Shown here: one piece after another, positions 1 to 9,100 of the stretch
Numbering within the stretch: the first letter of the stretch is position 1
Layout: each line of letters starts with the position of its first letter
NCBI GenBank assembly: GCA_020720115.1
Contig: DYPD01000015.1
Coordinates: 1-46,198, forward strand
Origin: Thiomargarita sp.
Lineage (GTDB): Bacteria > Pseudomonadota > Gammaproteobacteria > Beggiatoales > Beggiatoaceae
DNA length: 46,198 bases
Reading direction: 5' to 3'
Translations under genes and position numbers: made by a program
The notes under the pieces: generated by a model
Told to the model about the DNA's origin: nothing
The model's database searches: none
The model's input: only the letters and a program-made list of their open reading frames with translations

Positions 1-1105
1 GCATATCTTCCAACAAGACTTGGGTGTCAAGGCTTAAGCCTTGTAGCCATAGTCCGGGTTGACGTAGCTTGCCGTGCAGGTATTGTTTGATGCAGGCGGC
101 GACGCTGATGCCAAGCAAATCGTAGGCGTTCTGATGAGAAAGGCTGAGATGCAGGGTTTTTTTGTAGCGCCCGGAATGGTAGGGATCGGTGCGACCATGC
201 AGGGTGGCGATGAGTTGCGCACCGTAGGGCAGGCGGTTGAAATGTTCTAGCCCCCAGCGCAGGCGGTGCAGGAGCTTGGCGGAAATTTCTGGCTGAGTGC
301 GGCTTAAGAGCGGTAAGACGAGCCAGTTGACGAAGGGGTTAAAGCGGTTGAGGTTGGCTTCTAGGCGCTGTAATTCGGGAAATTGTTGGCTGAGTTGCTG
401 TAGTTCGGGCAACGCCTTGGGTACGCAGGGTACGGCTTTGGCGCATTGGCTAAAGGGAATTTTGGCGTAGTCGCCGCGCCAAGATTTGGCGTTGCGCCAT
501 TTGCCTTTGCGTAGCACTTGGGTAGGCACTAAGCGCCAGGTGTCAAGCATTTCTTGCAGACTTTGATCGGAAAGGTTTAAGGCTTGCCAGTCGGAATTGC
601 GTAATAGGCTGACCGAGGCTTTTTGCAGACCTGGTACTTGCTGGGCGTAATGGCGCAACAAGGCGGCGGGTAAGCCAGGAAATAGACCGGCTTGGCTGAT
701 GATGCAGAGTCCGGCTTGGCGAATGCGGACGGCTTGTGCGTCAAGCACTGCTTGCACTTGCGGGTGCGAGGAGACGAACAGGGCGTCGGTGTGGCTGGCA
801 AGTAGGCTATCGAGCAGCGTGCTTGTGTGTTCGGCGCAGCTTGCCGCAACAACCAGCAAGCTGGCATTTTGGCAGGCGTCTGTGATTGCGGCGGCGTTGC
901 TGGCGTCTAGGGTCATGCCAGTGACGCGATAATCCCAGCCTTGTCCCACATAGCCGGCATTTAAGTCGCCAGCAGCAAAGCGTGCTTTATCGCCATTGCG
1001 CCCGGCAAGCACGAGCGGTTTATCCGTGCAGCGCAACAGGTAATCAGCGATGCTAAAGCCGGCGTTGCCGTAGCCGCCGAGGATTAAAATAGGTTTGTTG
1101 TCCAT
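1..1105 (-). CDS. Saccharopine dehydrogenase-like NAD(P)-binding protein (C-terminus cut by window edge)
   Basis: An open frame starts at ATG 1103-1105 and runs without a stop off the left edge, giving 368 visible codons. Residues 6-16 form a Rossmann dinucleotide-binding loop (ILGGYGNAG), followed by a basic AGRN segment typical of the second strand in saccharopine-dehydrogenase-like oxidoreductases. A later segment (AGLFPGLPAAL) matches the start of the family's catalytic region. The visible length suits proteins of about 370-400 residues, so little is missing. AAGG and AGAGGA lie just upstream of the start. It sits 32 bp downstream of the PAS-GGDEF gene on the same strand and may share its transcript. 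The family covers many substrates and the substrate here cannot be told; true saccharopine chemistry should not be assumed. Confidence 0.75.
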   Translation of the reverse strand, partial: MDNKPILILGGYGNAGFSIADYLLRCTDKPLVLAGRNGDKARFAAGDLNAGYVGQGWDYRVTGMTLDASNAAAITDACQNASLLVVAASCAEHTSTLLDSLLASHTDALFVSSHPQVQAVLDAQAVRIRQAGLCIISQAGLFPGLPAALLRHYAQQVPGLQKASVSLLRNSDWQALNLSDQSLQEMLDTWRLVPTQVLRKGKWRNAKSWRGDYAKIPFSQCAKAVPCVPKALPELQQLSQQFPELQRLEANLNRFNPFVNWLVLPLLSRTQPEISAKLLHRLRWGLEHFNRLPYGAQLIATLHGRTDPYHSGRYKKTLHLSLSHQNAYDLLGISVAACIKQYLHGKLRQPGLWLQGLSLDTQVLLEDM

Positions 1106-1137
1106 TCCTCTACCTTTGAATATGCTGAGGATTATTT

Positions 1138-2079
1138 TTACAGCACATCTTCTGCGCTGGTATAAAAACAAAATTCGCCATCGTCTGCTTCACGGGCACG
1201 GAGCATTGCTTGTTTTGCCTGTTCCAGCAAAGTGTCTACTTCTTTATGATCTTCTGGATACATGGCAATCCCTAAATGCGCTGACACTGTAAGCGTATGT
1301 GATTGAATTGAAAAAGGCATTTGTAGCCACCGCAAAATATTGCGCGCAACATGGCTGACGTCTGCCAGGGTTTTGATGTCTGCCAGCACCATGATAAATT
1401 CGTCGCCGCCAACCCGCGCCAGCATGTCCACTTGGCGCACGCGATTTTGCAGGCGTTCAGCCACTTGGCGCAAGAGTTCGTCGCCAACCTGAAAACCCAG
1501 CAGGCTATTGATTGGCGCAAAGCGATCCAAAGACACATAAAGCACTGCAAAGCGCGTGGCATAGCGTTTCATTAAGGCTTGCGTTGCCAGCAATTTTTCT
1601 TTGAATAACAATTCATTGGGTAAGCCAGTTAAGCTGTCATAATTGAGCGATTGATGGCGTGTTGCTTGAGATTCTTCGCCGTGAATATCAACATCGCTGT
1701 ACACGCCCAAATAATGCAAGATGCTCGGTTCAGTGTCTGACGGAGTAGGCGGCGACTGCATGGCTTCGTCTAAAGCGATTTCGACTGAAGTGATGGGCAC
1801 TATTTTTAGCCAACTGGCGTACAGCTTACCACTTTTACTGCGATTCCATACGCGCCCACGCCATTCGCCTTGTTCTTGCAACGCATCCCACAAGGATTCG
1901 TAGTAACTCTCGTCATACCCGTTTGATTTGAAAAAGCTCGCAGTTTTACCGATCAGATCGGCAGCGGCAAAACCTGTGCGACGCAAAAAAGTTTCATTGA
2001 CGTGCTCAATGATGCCTTCGTGGTCGGTCAGGATTAAGCCGTTGGTGGTGTTTTGAAAGATCGCATCAAACAAACGCAT
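1138..2079 (-). CDS. PAS-GGDEF diguanylate cyclase
   Basis: A 313-residue protein without membrane segments. Residues about 1-125 form a PAS domain (NGLILTDHEGIIEHVNETFLRRTGF). After a short linker comes a GGDEF domain from about residue 145 (DSLTGLPNELLF). The active-site motif is intact (RVGGDEF), and an inhibitory-site RQVD lies five residues before GGDEF, so the sequence predicts an active, product-inhibited enzyme making c-di-GMP from two GTP. The input signal of the PAS domain is unknown. It lies 94 bp downstream of the sigma-54 activator gene on the same strand, which suggests joint expression or a functional link, but no promoter in the gap was identified. Confidence 0.88.
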   Translation of the reverse strand: MRLFDAIFQNTTNGLILTDHEGIIEHVNETFLRRTGFAAADLIGKTASFFKSNGYDESYYESLWDALQEQGEWRGRVWNRSKSGKLYASWLKIVPITSVEIALDEAMQSPPTPSDTEPSILHYLGVYSDVDIHGEESQATRHQSLNYDSLTGLPNELLFKEKLLATQALMKRYATRFAVLYVSLDRFAPINSLLGFQVGDELLRQVAERLQNRVRQVDMLARVGGDEFIMVLADIKTLADVSHVARNILRWLQMPFSIQSHTLTVSAHLGIAMYPEDHKEVDTLLEQAKQAMLRAREADDGEFCFYTSAEDVL

Positions 2080-2173
2080 AAGCGCCTCGCGGTTGCACGA
2101 ATGGGAGGAAAAAGTCCAGCTTCAAGTCTACAACATAAGCCGTCAGCGACAAAGGTTTTCAGTCGGCAAGTTG

Positions 2174-3511
2174 CTACCGAGCGGCTGTGCTGGCAGCCTC
2201 AAGACTCTCAGGTATGGCTTCGGCGTCATGCAAACGCCGATACAGGGTGCGCTCACTCATGCCTAATTTTTGTGCCAGCGTTGCGCGGTCGCCAGGATAT
2301 TGGTGAGCTGCCCAACGCAAATAGCGTTTTTCCATTTCCGCCAAGGGCATTATTTCTTGAATTAAGGATTCAATTTCTTGCGGAGGCGCAGTGCAGAGTT
2401 CGGGAAAATGTTGCGGCTGTATGAGTCCTCCATCGCAGAGCAAGGCAGCGCGTTCTAGCAGATTGCGCAGTTCGCGGATGTTGCCTGGAAAATCATAATG
2501 CTGCAAACACATCAGGGCTTTTTCTGAAATTTCGGGTGTATTTTCTGGAAAAATGCGCTGGAGCAAGGTTTCCGTCAATAAAGGCAAATCCTCTTTGCGT
2601 TGGCGCAAGGGCGGTAATTTGATGGGAAAAACGCTGATGCGGTAATACAAATCCTGGCGAAAAGTGCCTGCCGCAACCATTTCTTTGAGGTTGCGATGCG
2701 TCGCACAAATCAGGCGGAAATTCGCTTGCAGGGGCTCGATGCCGCCTACGCGCCGGTAAGTGCCAGACTCCAGCAAACGCAGCAATTTAACCTGCATATT
2801 TAAAGGAATATCGCCAAGCTCATCGAGAAATAAAGTGCCATTCGCAGCGGTTTCTACTAAACCCCGTTTGCGGCTATTAGCGCCCGTAAAAGCACCTTTT
2901 TCGTAGCCAAATAATTCGCTTTCAAACAGGGTTTCGGTCAAGCCTGAGCAGTCCACCGGCACTAAAGGACCATGGGCGCGATTGCTGATTGCGTGCAGAG
3001 CGCGGGTGACTAATTCTTTACCAGTGCCAGACTCACCCAACAACAAGACGGTGGCTTGCGTCGGCGCAACCCGCTGCATCAGTTCTAACATGCGGTTAAA
3101 AATTGGCGACATACCCACCAATTCCGCAGCGCCCAGACGGGTTGCGGCAATGCGCGAGTGGCGCATGATTTCCACAAAATATTGAATGCGCCCACTACTA
3201 TCGCGCAAAGGCACTATTTCCACATCCACATGCTCGCGCCCGTCGGGGTGATAGTGCAAATGCAGTGAACGCTGCGCTGTGCCAGAACGCTGGCTTTCGC
3301 GCAAAGGACAGCTTTTCCCCGATTGATCGCAGGGCAGGCTATAGCGGTGTGACACTGTGTAACAATGTCGTCCTAAAATATTGCTTTGCTCTCGATAAAT
3401 GTAGCGATAGGCTTGATTGGCAACGAGAATTTTGTATTCAGGGCTGACTAAAATGGCTGGATCAGATAAGCAGTCCAGCATATCAATAACTTCGGTGGGG
3501 ACGTGGTACAT
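2174..3511 (-). CDS. PAS-domain sigma-54-dependent transcriptional activator
   Basis: A 445-residue enhancer-binding protein. A PAS domain occupies about residues 8-120. The sigma-54 AAA+ domain spans about 130-360, with Walker A GESGTGKE at 159-166, the sigma-54-contacting GAFTGA loop at 206-211 and Walker B LFLDEL at 227-232. A Fis-type helix-turn-helix ends the protein ([10 protein letters not shown]). There is no receiver domain, so control is probably through the PAS domain. That domain carries C50, H55, C61 and C68 ([11 protein letters not shown]), a pattern that could bind metal or sense redox state. Genes on its minus-strand side (PAS-GGDEF, dehydrogenase-like) are candidate targets; no -24/-12 promoter was confirmed. 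Confidence 0.92.
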   Translation of the reverse strand: MYHVPTEVIDMLDCLSDPAILVSPEYKILVANQAYRYIYREQSNILGRHCYTVSHRYSLPCDQSGKSCPLRESQRSGTAQRSLHLHYHPDGREHVDVEIVPLRDSSGRIQYFVEIMRHSRIAATRLGAAELVGMSPIFNRMLELMQRVAPTQATVLLLGESGTGKELVTRALHAISNRAHGPLVPVDCSGLTETLFESELFGYEKGAFTGANSRKRGLVETAANGTLFLDELGDIPLNMQVKLLRLLESGTYRRVGGIEPLQANFRLICATHRNLKEMVAAGTFRQDLYYRISVFPIKLPPLRQRKEDLPLLTETLLQRIFPENTPEISEKALMCLQHYDFPGNIRELRNLLERAALLCDGGLIQPQHFPELCTAPPQEIESLIQEIMPLAEMEKRYLRWAAHQYPGDRATLAQKLGMSERTLYRRLHDAEAIPESLEAASTAAR

Positions 3512-3652
3512 GCAAAATTCTCAACGCAGGGGAATATCAAGGCGGGATTCTAGCCCTAATTCGCCAAAAATAGCAGCTTAGAGCCAAGTTTAACTGCCAA
3601 ATTCGACTGAGCTAGCTTGAAAAAAAACACAAGCGATTGTTAATAAATAAAA

Positions 3653-3682
3653 TTAAAGCTGGTCTAAGCTTTGCCGTATAAT
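3653..3682 (+). promoter_or_regulatory. Possible sigma-70 promoter for the DUF2892 gene
   Basis: A perfect TATAAT at 3677-3682 lies 47 bp before the start codon. The -35 candidate TTAAAG (3653-3658, spacer 18) is weak. The upstream DNA is AT-rich. Confidence 0.4.
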
Positions 3683-3729
3683 CTTGGATTTACCTATTTC
3701 ATCACATGCAAACTTAAGGAGTATGAATT

Positions 3730-3912
3730 ATGTCATGCAACGTCGGCGGGATTGATCGTATTGCACGGATTTTGGTTGGATTAGTGGTTATCGGCGCAGG
3801 TATCTATTTGCAAAATTGGTGGGGTGCGGTGGGTGCTGTACCTTTATTAACCGGCTTGTTCGGTTTTTGCCCACTATATTTACCAGTCAAATTATCTACT
3901 TGCAAAAAATAG
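3730..3912 (+). CDS. DUF2892 (YgaP-like) small inner-membrane protein
   Basis: A 60-residue protein that reads as a DUF2892 family member: an N-terminal segment MSCNVGGIDRIARILVG, then two hydrophobic helices around residues 14-30 and 32-50 separated by a short turn with two tryptophans. A clear AAGGAG ribosome-binding site lies 8 bp before the ATG. In other bacteria the domain is the membrane anchor of rhodanese proteins such as YgaP, or stands alone near sulfur-handling genes. Here it stands alone, between the divergent sigma-54 activator and the tRNA operon. The cysteines at residues 3, 47 and 58 may matter but no role is established. Function is unknown beyond membrane location. Confidence 0.82.
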   Translation: MSCNVGGIDRIARILVGLVVIGAGIYLQNWWGAVGAVPLLTGLFGFCPLYLPVKLSTCKK

Positions 3913-3978
3913 TGTGATGCACAAAAACGCCCTTTGGCGCATTCATTGAAAAAAATGTCTAGCCTGTAAAATTTAGGG

Positions 3979-4007
3979 TTGACAGAAATCCACTTGCCCA
4001 ATAGAAT
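3979..4007 (+). promoter_or_regulatory. Near-consensus sigma-70 promoter of the tRNA operon
   Basis: TTGACA (3979-3984), a 17-bp spacer and TAGAAT (4002-4007) are followed by a GC-rich discriminator (GCGTCCCC), as usual for stable-RNA promoters under growth-rate control. Transcription would begin about 10 bp before tRNA-Pro. Confidence 0.8.
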
Positions 4008-4024
4008 GCGTCCCCTTGACATGG

Positions 4025-4101
4025 CGGGGCATAGCGCAGTCTGGTAGCGCATCTGCTTTGGGAGCAGAGGGTCGGGGGTTCGAATCCCTCTGCCCCGACC
4101 A
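4025..4101 (+). tRNA. tRNA-Pro (anticodon UGG)
   Basis: A 77-nt cloverleaf with encoded CCA. The acceptor stem CGGGGCA pairs with TGCCCCG, the anticodon loop is TTTGGGA (TGG), and the T loop is GGTTCGAATCC. It is the first gene of a Pro-Arg-His operon whose order resembles that of other gammaproteobacterial tRNA clusters. Confidence 0.96.
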
Positions 4102-4111
4102 CTTTACCCAT

Positions 4112-4480
4112 GCGCCCGTAGCTCATTCGGATAGAGCATCGGCCTTCTAAGTGAAAATTGGACCCTTAGCAGAAAACCAAACTGTTAAGGTGGATGGTGC
4201 TATATCGGTGAAACCTGTTAAATGGCAATACCGAGGAAACCTAAAGCCTTTAGGCTTTATCCGTCACGAAGGGGCAGTAAAACTCGCTTATGAGTGCTGT
4301 CGGTAGTGGTGGGTGATGTAAGCGTCAGGGTTCCGTAGAGGCCATACGCACCATGCCTGTAATGGCAAAGATATGGTCCAGACCGCAAACAGCTTGTTTG
4401 TGCTAAACAAATGGCTGGCAGTGAAAACTGTAGTGGTACGAAGCCGAGGGTAACAGGTTCAAATCCTGTCGGGCGCACCA
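4112..4480 (+). tRNA. tRNA-Arg (anticodon UCU), split by a group I intron
   Basis: The 5' exon is 4112-4148 and ends in the anticodon TCT. The 3' exon is 4441-4480, begins with A37-A38 and includes encoded CCA. Joined, they give a standard cloverleaf: acceptor GCGCCCG/CGGGCGC (4112-4118 with 4470-4476), anticodon stem TCGGC/GCCGA, loop CTTCTAA and T stem ACAGG/CCTGT. The insertion lies between U36 and A37. Without removal of the insert the tRNA cannot fold, so activity depends on splicing. It is the second gene of the Pro-Arg-His operon. Confidence 0.93.
4149..4440 (+). ncRNA. Group I intron in tRNA-Arg(UCU), 292 nt, IC3-like
   Basis: The core pairings can be laid out by eye. P1/P10: TTGGA (4158-4162) pairs with UCU|AA across the splice junction, including the expected U·G at the 5' splice site. 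P2: 4164-4172 with 4182-4190. P3: ATGGTGC (4194-4200) with GCACCAT (4348-4354). P4: CGGT (4206-4209) with ACCG (4230-4233). P7: GGCCATA (4340-4346) with TATGGTC (4372-4378), embedded in the hallmark AAGATATGGTCC. The intron ends in G (4440). The layout, including a 3-bp P1 formed with the anticodon itself, resembles the Azoarcus tRNA-Ile intron. It contains no open frame for a homing endonuclease. Confidence 0.92.
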
Positions 4481-4504
4481 GTTTTTTGATATTTTTAGTT
4501 TTAT

Positions 4505-4581
4505 GGTGAACGTAGCTCAGTCGGTAGAGCGCAGGATTGTGATTCCTGTGGTCGTGGGTTCGATCCCCATCGTTCACCCCA
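4505..4581 (+). tRNA. tRNA-His (anticodon GUG)
   Basis: The cloverleaf includes the histidine-specific extra G-1 (4505) facing C73 (4578). The acceptor GTGAACG pairs with CGTTCAC, the anticodon loop is TTGTGAT, and CCA is encoded. It is the last gene of the tRNA operon. Confidence 0.96.
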
Positions 4582-4616
4582 GTTTCTCCTTTCTGTACAA
4601 AAAATCTCCCTTATGC

Positions 4617-4637
4617 CTTGACAAGCTCAACGAGCGG
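4617..4637. repeat. Degenerate CTTGACAAGCTCA-type repeat fragment
   Basis: The CTTGACAAGCTCAACGAG core resembles the repeats at 22366-22418, 34171-34190, 43442-43461 and 46161-46180. It lies between tRNA-His and the terminator. Confidence 0.45.
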
Positions 4638-4662
4638 AGTGATTTTTTGCAAGCTAAAAACT

Positions 4663-4694
4663 AAGCCTTTGCCTAAGCAGCAAAGGCTTTTTTT
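4663..4694 (+). terminator. Bidirectional intrinsic terminator (tRNA operon / sucB)
   Basis: A perfect 10-bp stem AAGCCTTTGC/GCAAAGGCTT with a short loop is followed by a T run on the plus strand. On the minus strand the hairpin is followed shortly by TTAGTTTTT, so it can also end sucB. Confidence 0.85.
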
Positions 4695-4701
4695 ATGCGT
4701 G

Positions 4702-5946
4702 CTATACCGCCAGCAGCAAGCGTGTTGGGTCTTCAATGGTTTGTTTGATGGCAACCAAAAATTGTACTGCATCTCGCCCGTCAATAATCCGGTGATCATA
4801 AGATAAAGCCACATACATAATCGGACGAATCACTACCGCGCCCTTTTCCGCTACGGGGCGCTCCACAATATTGTGCATCCCTAAAATCGCGCTTTGCGGT
4901 GGGTTGAGAATCGGCGTAGACAGCATAGAGCCAAAAATCCCGCCGTTGGTAATAGAAAAAGTTCCGCCCTCCAGATCGCTGAGTTCCAGTTTGTTTTCTC
5001 GCGCTCGCTTGCCAAAATCCGCAATAGTGTTTTCGATTTGCGCAAAAGAAGCCTTATCTGCATCACGCAGAATAGGTACAACCAAACCGCGTGGCGAACT
5101 CACAGCTACGCCAACATCATAAAACCCATGATAAATAATGTCTTCATCTTGAGTCGAAGCATTGATAATCGGAAATTTTTGCAACGCCGCCACTGCTGCT
5201 TTGACAAAAAACGACATAAAACCTAACTTAGCATTATGAATTTTTTGAAATTCTTCCTTGTACTGCGTACGCAAATCCATCACTGGCTGCATATTGATTT
5301 CATTAAAAGTGGTGAGAATCGCATGTTCTTGTTGCGCGTACAGCAGGCGCTCTGCCACGCGGCGGCGTAAGCGTGTCATAGGCACACGCTCTTGCGTGCG
5401 TCCATGCGCCTGTGCAACTGGAATGCTGGCAGCCACAGGTCTAGGTTTAGCGGGCGTTGGTGGCGCGGGTGCTGCTTGTGCTGGCTGAGATTGGGCTTGA
5501 TAGGCGAACAAATCTTCTTTGGTTACTCGGTCGCCTTGGTGTGGTACTTGCGCTGGGTCAACGCCTTGCTCGTTCGCCAGTTTACGCACTGCGGGACTGG
5601 TTTTTGGCGGTATACTGCTGCTGGCTGAGGCTGGCGCAGTTGGTGGTGTGACAGGTAGCGCTGCTTTTTCCGTCAGCTTTGGCTTGCCTGCGCTTTCGGT
5701 TAAACGTAACCGCGCAATAACTTCGCCGCTACCCACTAAACTACCGTCGCTTTTCAATATTTCGATTAATTCGCCGGCTTCCGGCGCAATTACTTCTAAA
5801 ACCACTTTATCGGTTTCAATTTCTACAATTTTTTCTTCTACATCTACCCACTCGCCTGGCTTTTTCATCCACTGCATCAGGGTTGCTTCGCTGATGGATT
5901 CTGCTAAAGCCGGGACTTTGATTTCCAATAGATTTTCATTAGACAT
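4702..5946 (-). CDS. sucB: 2-oxoglutarate dehydrogenase E2, dihydrolipoyllysine succinyltransferase
   Basis: A 414-residue E2 subunit that transfers the succinyl group from lipoyl-lysine to CoA in the TCA cycle. The lipoyl domain has the modified lysine at K47 ([11 protein letters not shown]). A subunit-binding domain follows an Ala/Pro-rich linker ([15 protein letters not shown]). The acyltransferase domain ends with the catalytic DHRIIDG (H385, D389). The frame is open upstream to 6114, but the family N-terminus ([19 protein letters not shown]) begins at 5946, so that ATG is chosen; its ribosome-binding site is weak (AAGAGA). Length matches the family (about 405). Neither sucA nor lpd is adjacent, unlike the usual sucAB order. 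The terminator at 4663-4694 lies just downstream. Confidence 0.95.
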   Translation of the reverse strand: MSNENLLEIKVPALAESISEATLMQWMKKPGEWVDVEEKIVEIETDKVVLEVIAPEAGELIEILKSDGSLVGSGEVIARLRLTESAGKPKLTEKAALPVTPPTAPASASSSIPPKTSPAVRKLANEQGVDPAQVPHQGDRVTKEDLFAYQAQSQPAQAAPAPPTPAKPRPVAASIPVAQAHGRTQERVPMTRLRRRVAERLLYAQQEHAILTTFNEINMQPVMDLRTQYKEEFQKIHNAKLGFMSFFVKAAVAALQKFPIINASTQDEDIIYHGFYDVGVAVSSPRGLVVPILRDADKASFAQIENTIADFGKRARENKLELSDLEGGTFSITNGGIFGSMLSTPILNPPQSAILGMHNIVERPVAEKGAVVIRPIMYVALSYDHRIIDGRDAVQFLVAIKQTIEDPTRLLLAV

Positions 5947-6173
5947 GGGTTTAGATTTCTCTTGATTTGTTTGATAGATTTCAGGCGTGGTTAAACCACC
6001 GCCTTTTGCGCGATTGACAGATAAGTCAGAATTCATCACCACTGATTTATGCTTCCAGCCAATCACCTGCCAGTGTAAATGTGGAGGCAAGACGGCGCAA
6101 CAAGCCACCGACATATCCTAACATCGCTTCACTGCCATTAAGTTAAGGCTTTGAATACTGTCAGGGGCGCTGT

Positions 6174-9100
6174 TTAACCCGCAAAATTCTCAAACAAGCG
6201 CTGAAAGTTTTGTTGTTGCAGTCTGCTGTCGCCCTGCTCCGCTTCGACCTGTAAGCGGCTCGTGATCCACAGAGTGTTCCATTGTACACCATAGGAGAGC
6301 CAGAGCAGACCTTGCTCATCGCTGCTGAGATTGATACTGGGCGGCATTTGCGTTTCTTCGGGTAAGCGGGTGACGAGCACTTCGGCTTGTGGGCGTAACA
6401 CATACTTGGCTCCGCTGAGTTGCACCCAACAAGCGCCATCGCTTTGACAAAGCACAAGTTCTGCGCCTAGACGATAGAGTTCGTCTAGCAGCATCTGTGG
6501 TTCGGTAATGGCGGCGTGGGCGGCTTGTTGGTTAAGATCGGGATAAACCAGCTTAAATTGGCTATCTGAAAGGGCGTAAATACCCGGAGTGGCAGCAGCG
6601 TCAGCCACTGCTAGGGTAAAAGCAAAGCCGAGCATCTGGTAGCGTGGTGGATTGACGCTGGCATCTTGTATCAGCACGTCGCCTTGTAGGTTGCGCCAGA
6701 TGTCTCCGCCGCCAGCCAGCGTTGAGAGGTGTGTCAACGAGGGGCTGGTGGCGTTTAAGGTGATGCGCTGGCGCGTTGCGCTGGTCAATTCGATTTGTCC
6801 TTGTGTATTGACTTTCCAGCCAGGTGTGGCAGAGGCGGCGACTTGGATAATGCCGTTGGGCGCGGGCAGGTAGACGTAGGTATTGCTGTGGGTTTGCAGC
6901 AACAGCACGCCTTCGGGATTTTGGCTCAGGTGTCCGTCGCTAAAATCAGTGTGCGCCAGCGATTGCTGTATTTCTGCTAACAGCATTGGTGATTGAAAAT
7001 TTGCTGAAGCCGGGCTTGTCGCTGACACTGGGTTATGGGTCTGCGCAAAAGCAGGGACGCTCAACAGGCTACCGACGGGCGGCTGCCAGGCTTGCGCTGG
7101 TGTGGCTGATTGCCAGTTGAGGGGCAACCAGTTGGCGGGTGGTAAGGCGGCGAGGGTTGGCGCATCAAATTGTTGCAAAAGGCGATGAAGGGTGGCGCTG
7201 TCTAAGCGTTGTAACAAGGCGCGGTCTACATGGGTCAGCAACAACACGCTGAATTGCTGCAAGATAGCGTCAGATAAGCCAGAAAAATTGCCGGTATGTA
7301 GCCCAAACAGTGCTTCGCGGGGAATGGCTTGAAATTGTTCTGGTGAAAGGGCGCTCACAGCGGCGGCGCTGAGTTGCGCTAATTGCTGGCTACGCAAGCC
7401 GCGTAAGCTGTCAACAGGCAGCAGACGCACGCTTGCTGCGTCTAGCGTGGCGAAGCTTTCCGGCGGCAGGGCGCTGAGCGCAGTGGCGCTGAGGCTGCTC
7501 AAAGCGGCTGCATTCAAGCCAAAATTGGCGGCAGTATCTAAATTCAGCGCAAACAAACCTGCGCCCCAACTGCCTGCATACACCCGTGTCGGCGCAGTGC
7601 GACTGATGCCGAGCGCATGAAAGGGCACGGCAGGCAGCCCCGCATTGAGGCTATACCACTGTGTGCCGTCGTCGTCGCTACGCCACACGCCTTTAAGCGT
7701 TGCCGCGTACAACCGTTCTGAATGGTGTGGGTCAGTGTCCAGTTGCCATACGGAAAAGGCTAAATCCGTAACAGGTAGCCAGTTGGCACTGGCGTCGCGT
7801 TGCCACAAACCTGTGGCGGTGGCGGCAAACAGGCGGTTTTGCCCAGCATGAGCATGGACGTGCAGGTCTTGCACAGCGCCAGCATTCAGCGCCACCTCCA
7901 GTATCCAGTACGCGCCCCCGTCCGCACTGTAGTAAAGCTCGCCGTTGGCAGTGCCGGCATACACCAAGCCGTCCGCTGTGGCTAAAATTGCGGATATCTG
8001 TTGTCCGCCAAGCCCTTGTAAACGCCAAGATTCTCCCTCAGCAGCTTGCAGATAGACGCCCTCAGCAGTTGCCGCATACAAGCGTCCCGCGACAAGCGGA
8101 TCAGTTTCCACCGCATAGCTGATTACGCCGCTTAATTCCGGCTGCCAACGCAACGTTGTGCGGGTAGTGCTAAAAATACCCTTGGTGGTGGCAGCATACA
8201 GCCGCTCTTGGCTGGTTTGCACAGCAGTGAGTCCATTGATTGGCGCATCCAAACCCAAGCCGCGCGGCTGCCAGTCGCGTCCGCCATTTTGACTTTGCAA
8301 CAATCCCAAGCCAGATGCCGCCAAATACAGCGTATCCGAATCGGTCAGTAGCGCCTTAACCCCGGTTGCCTGCAAACCAAAGCGGGCAACTTCCCAAATT
8401 TCTGCGGTGGCTGAGGACTTAAACACACCCAAATGCGCGGCGCCTGCAAACAACAAATCCGCTTGCGGCGGCGCTGCCCAACTGAGAATAGGGGTGTCGC
8501 GGACGGGCAAATTGAGCGTCTGCCAGCTTTGCCCCCCAGTGTGACTGAAAAAATTGCCTTGATCGGTGCTAAGATACAAAGATTCGGGCTGACGCGGATG
8601 CACTAACAAACTGAGCGGCATTCCGCTAGGCAATGCCCGACTTTGCCAGCTTAAACCCGCATCAGCTGTGTACCAGAGCGCATCTTGGGCAACCAGCCAC
8701 CAATGCTCGCCTTGTGCGGACAACAGATGCAGTGGTGCGATAGACGGCAACGGCACAAGTTGCGCCGCCTCACCAGCGATAACGCGCAACAGATGTTGCT
8801 CACTGAGCGCCAACAGCACACCTGGCGCCGGTACTTGCAAATGTTGCACACGGGTCGCTTTTAGGGAATTATCCAACAGCGTCCAGGCATCAGCCGTCAG
8901 TGCCCGCTGCCAAATACCTTGCCCGGCGACCGCAGCGTACAGAATGGCGGACTGCGTATCAAAAGCCAAATCATTGATTTGCAAGGCGGGTAATTGCTCA
9001 TTAAAAGGACGCCAACGCAATTCTCCGGCAACCCACAGGCTGCTAAAGATGCCTGCTTGAGCTGTAGCGACAAATACCTGGTCGTCTGTCTCATTGAGCA

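Noticed and set aside
4257-4577. Minus-strand open frame of 106 codons
   Set aside because: It is antisense to the intron and tRNA genes; the RPTGFEPVT phrase is the well-known false translation of a tRNA T arm.
5947-6114. N-terminal extension of sucB
   Set aside because: The added 56 residues do not resemble any E2 start, and the lipoyl domain begins normally at 5946.
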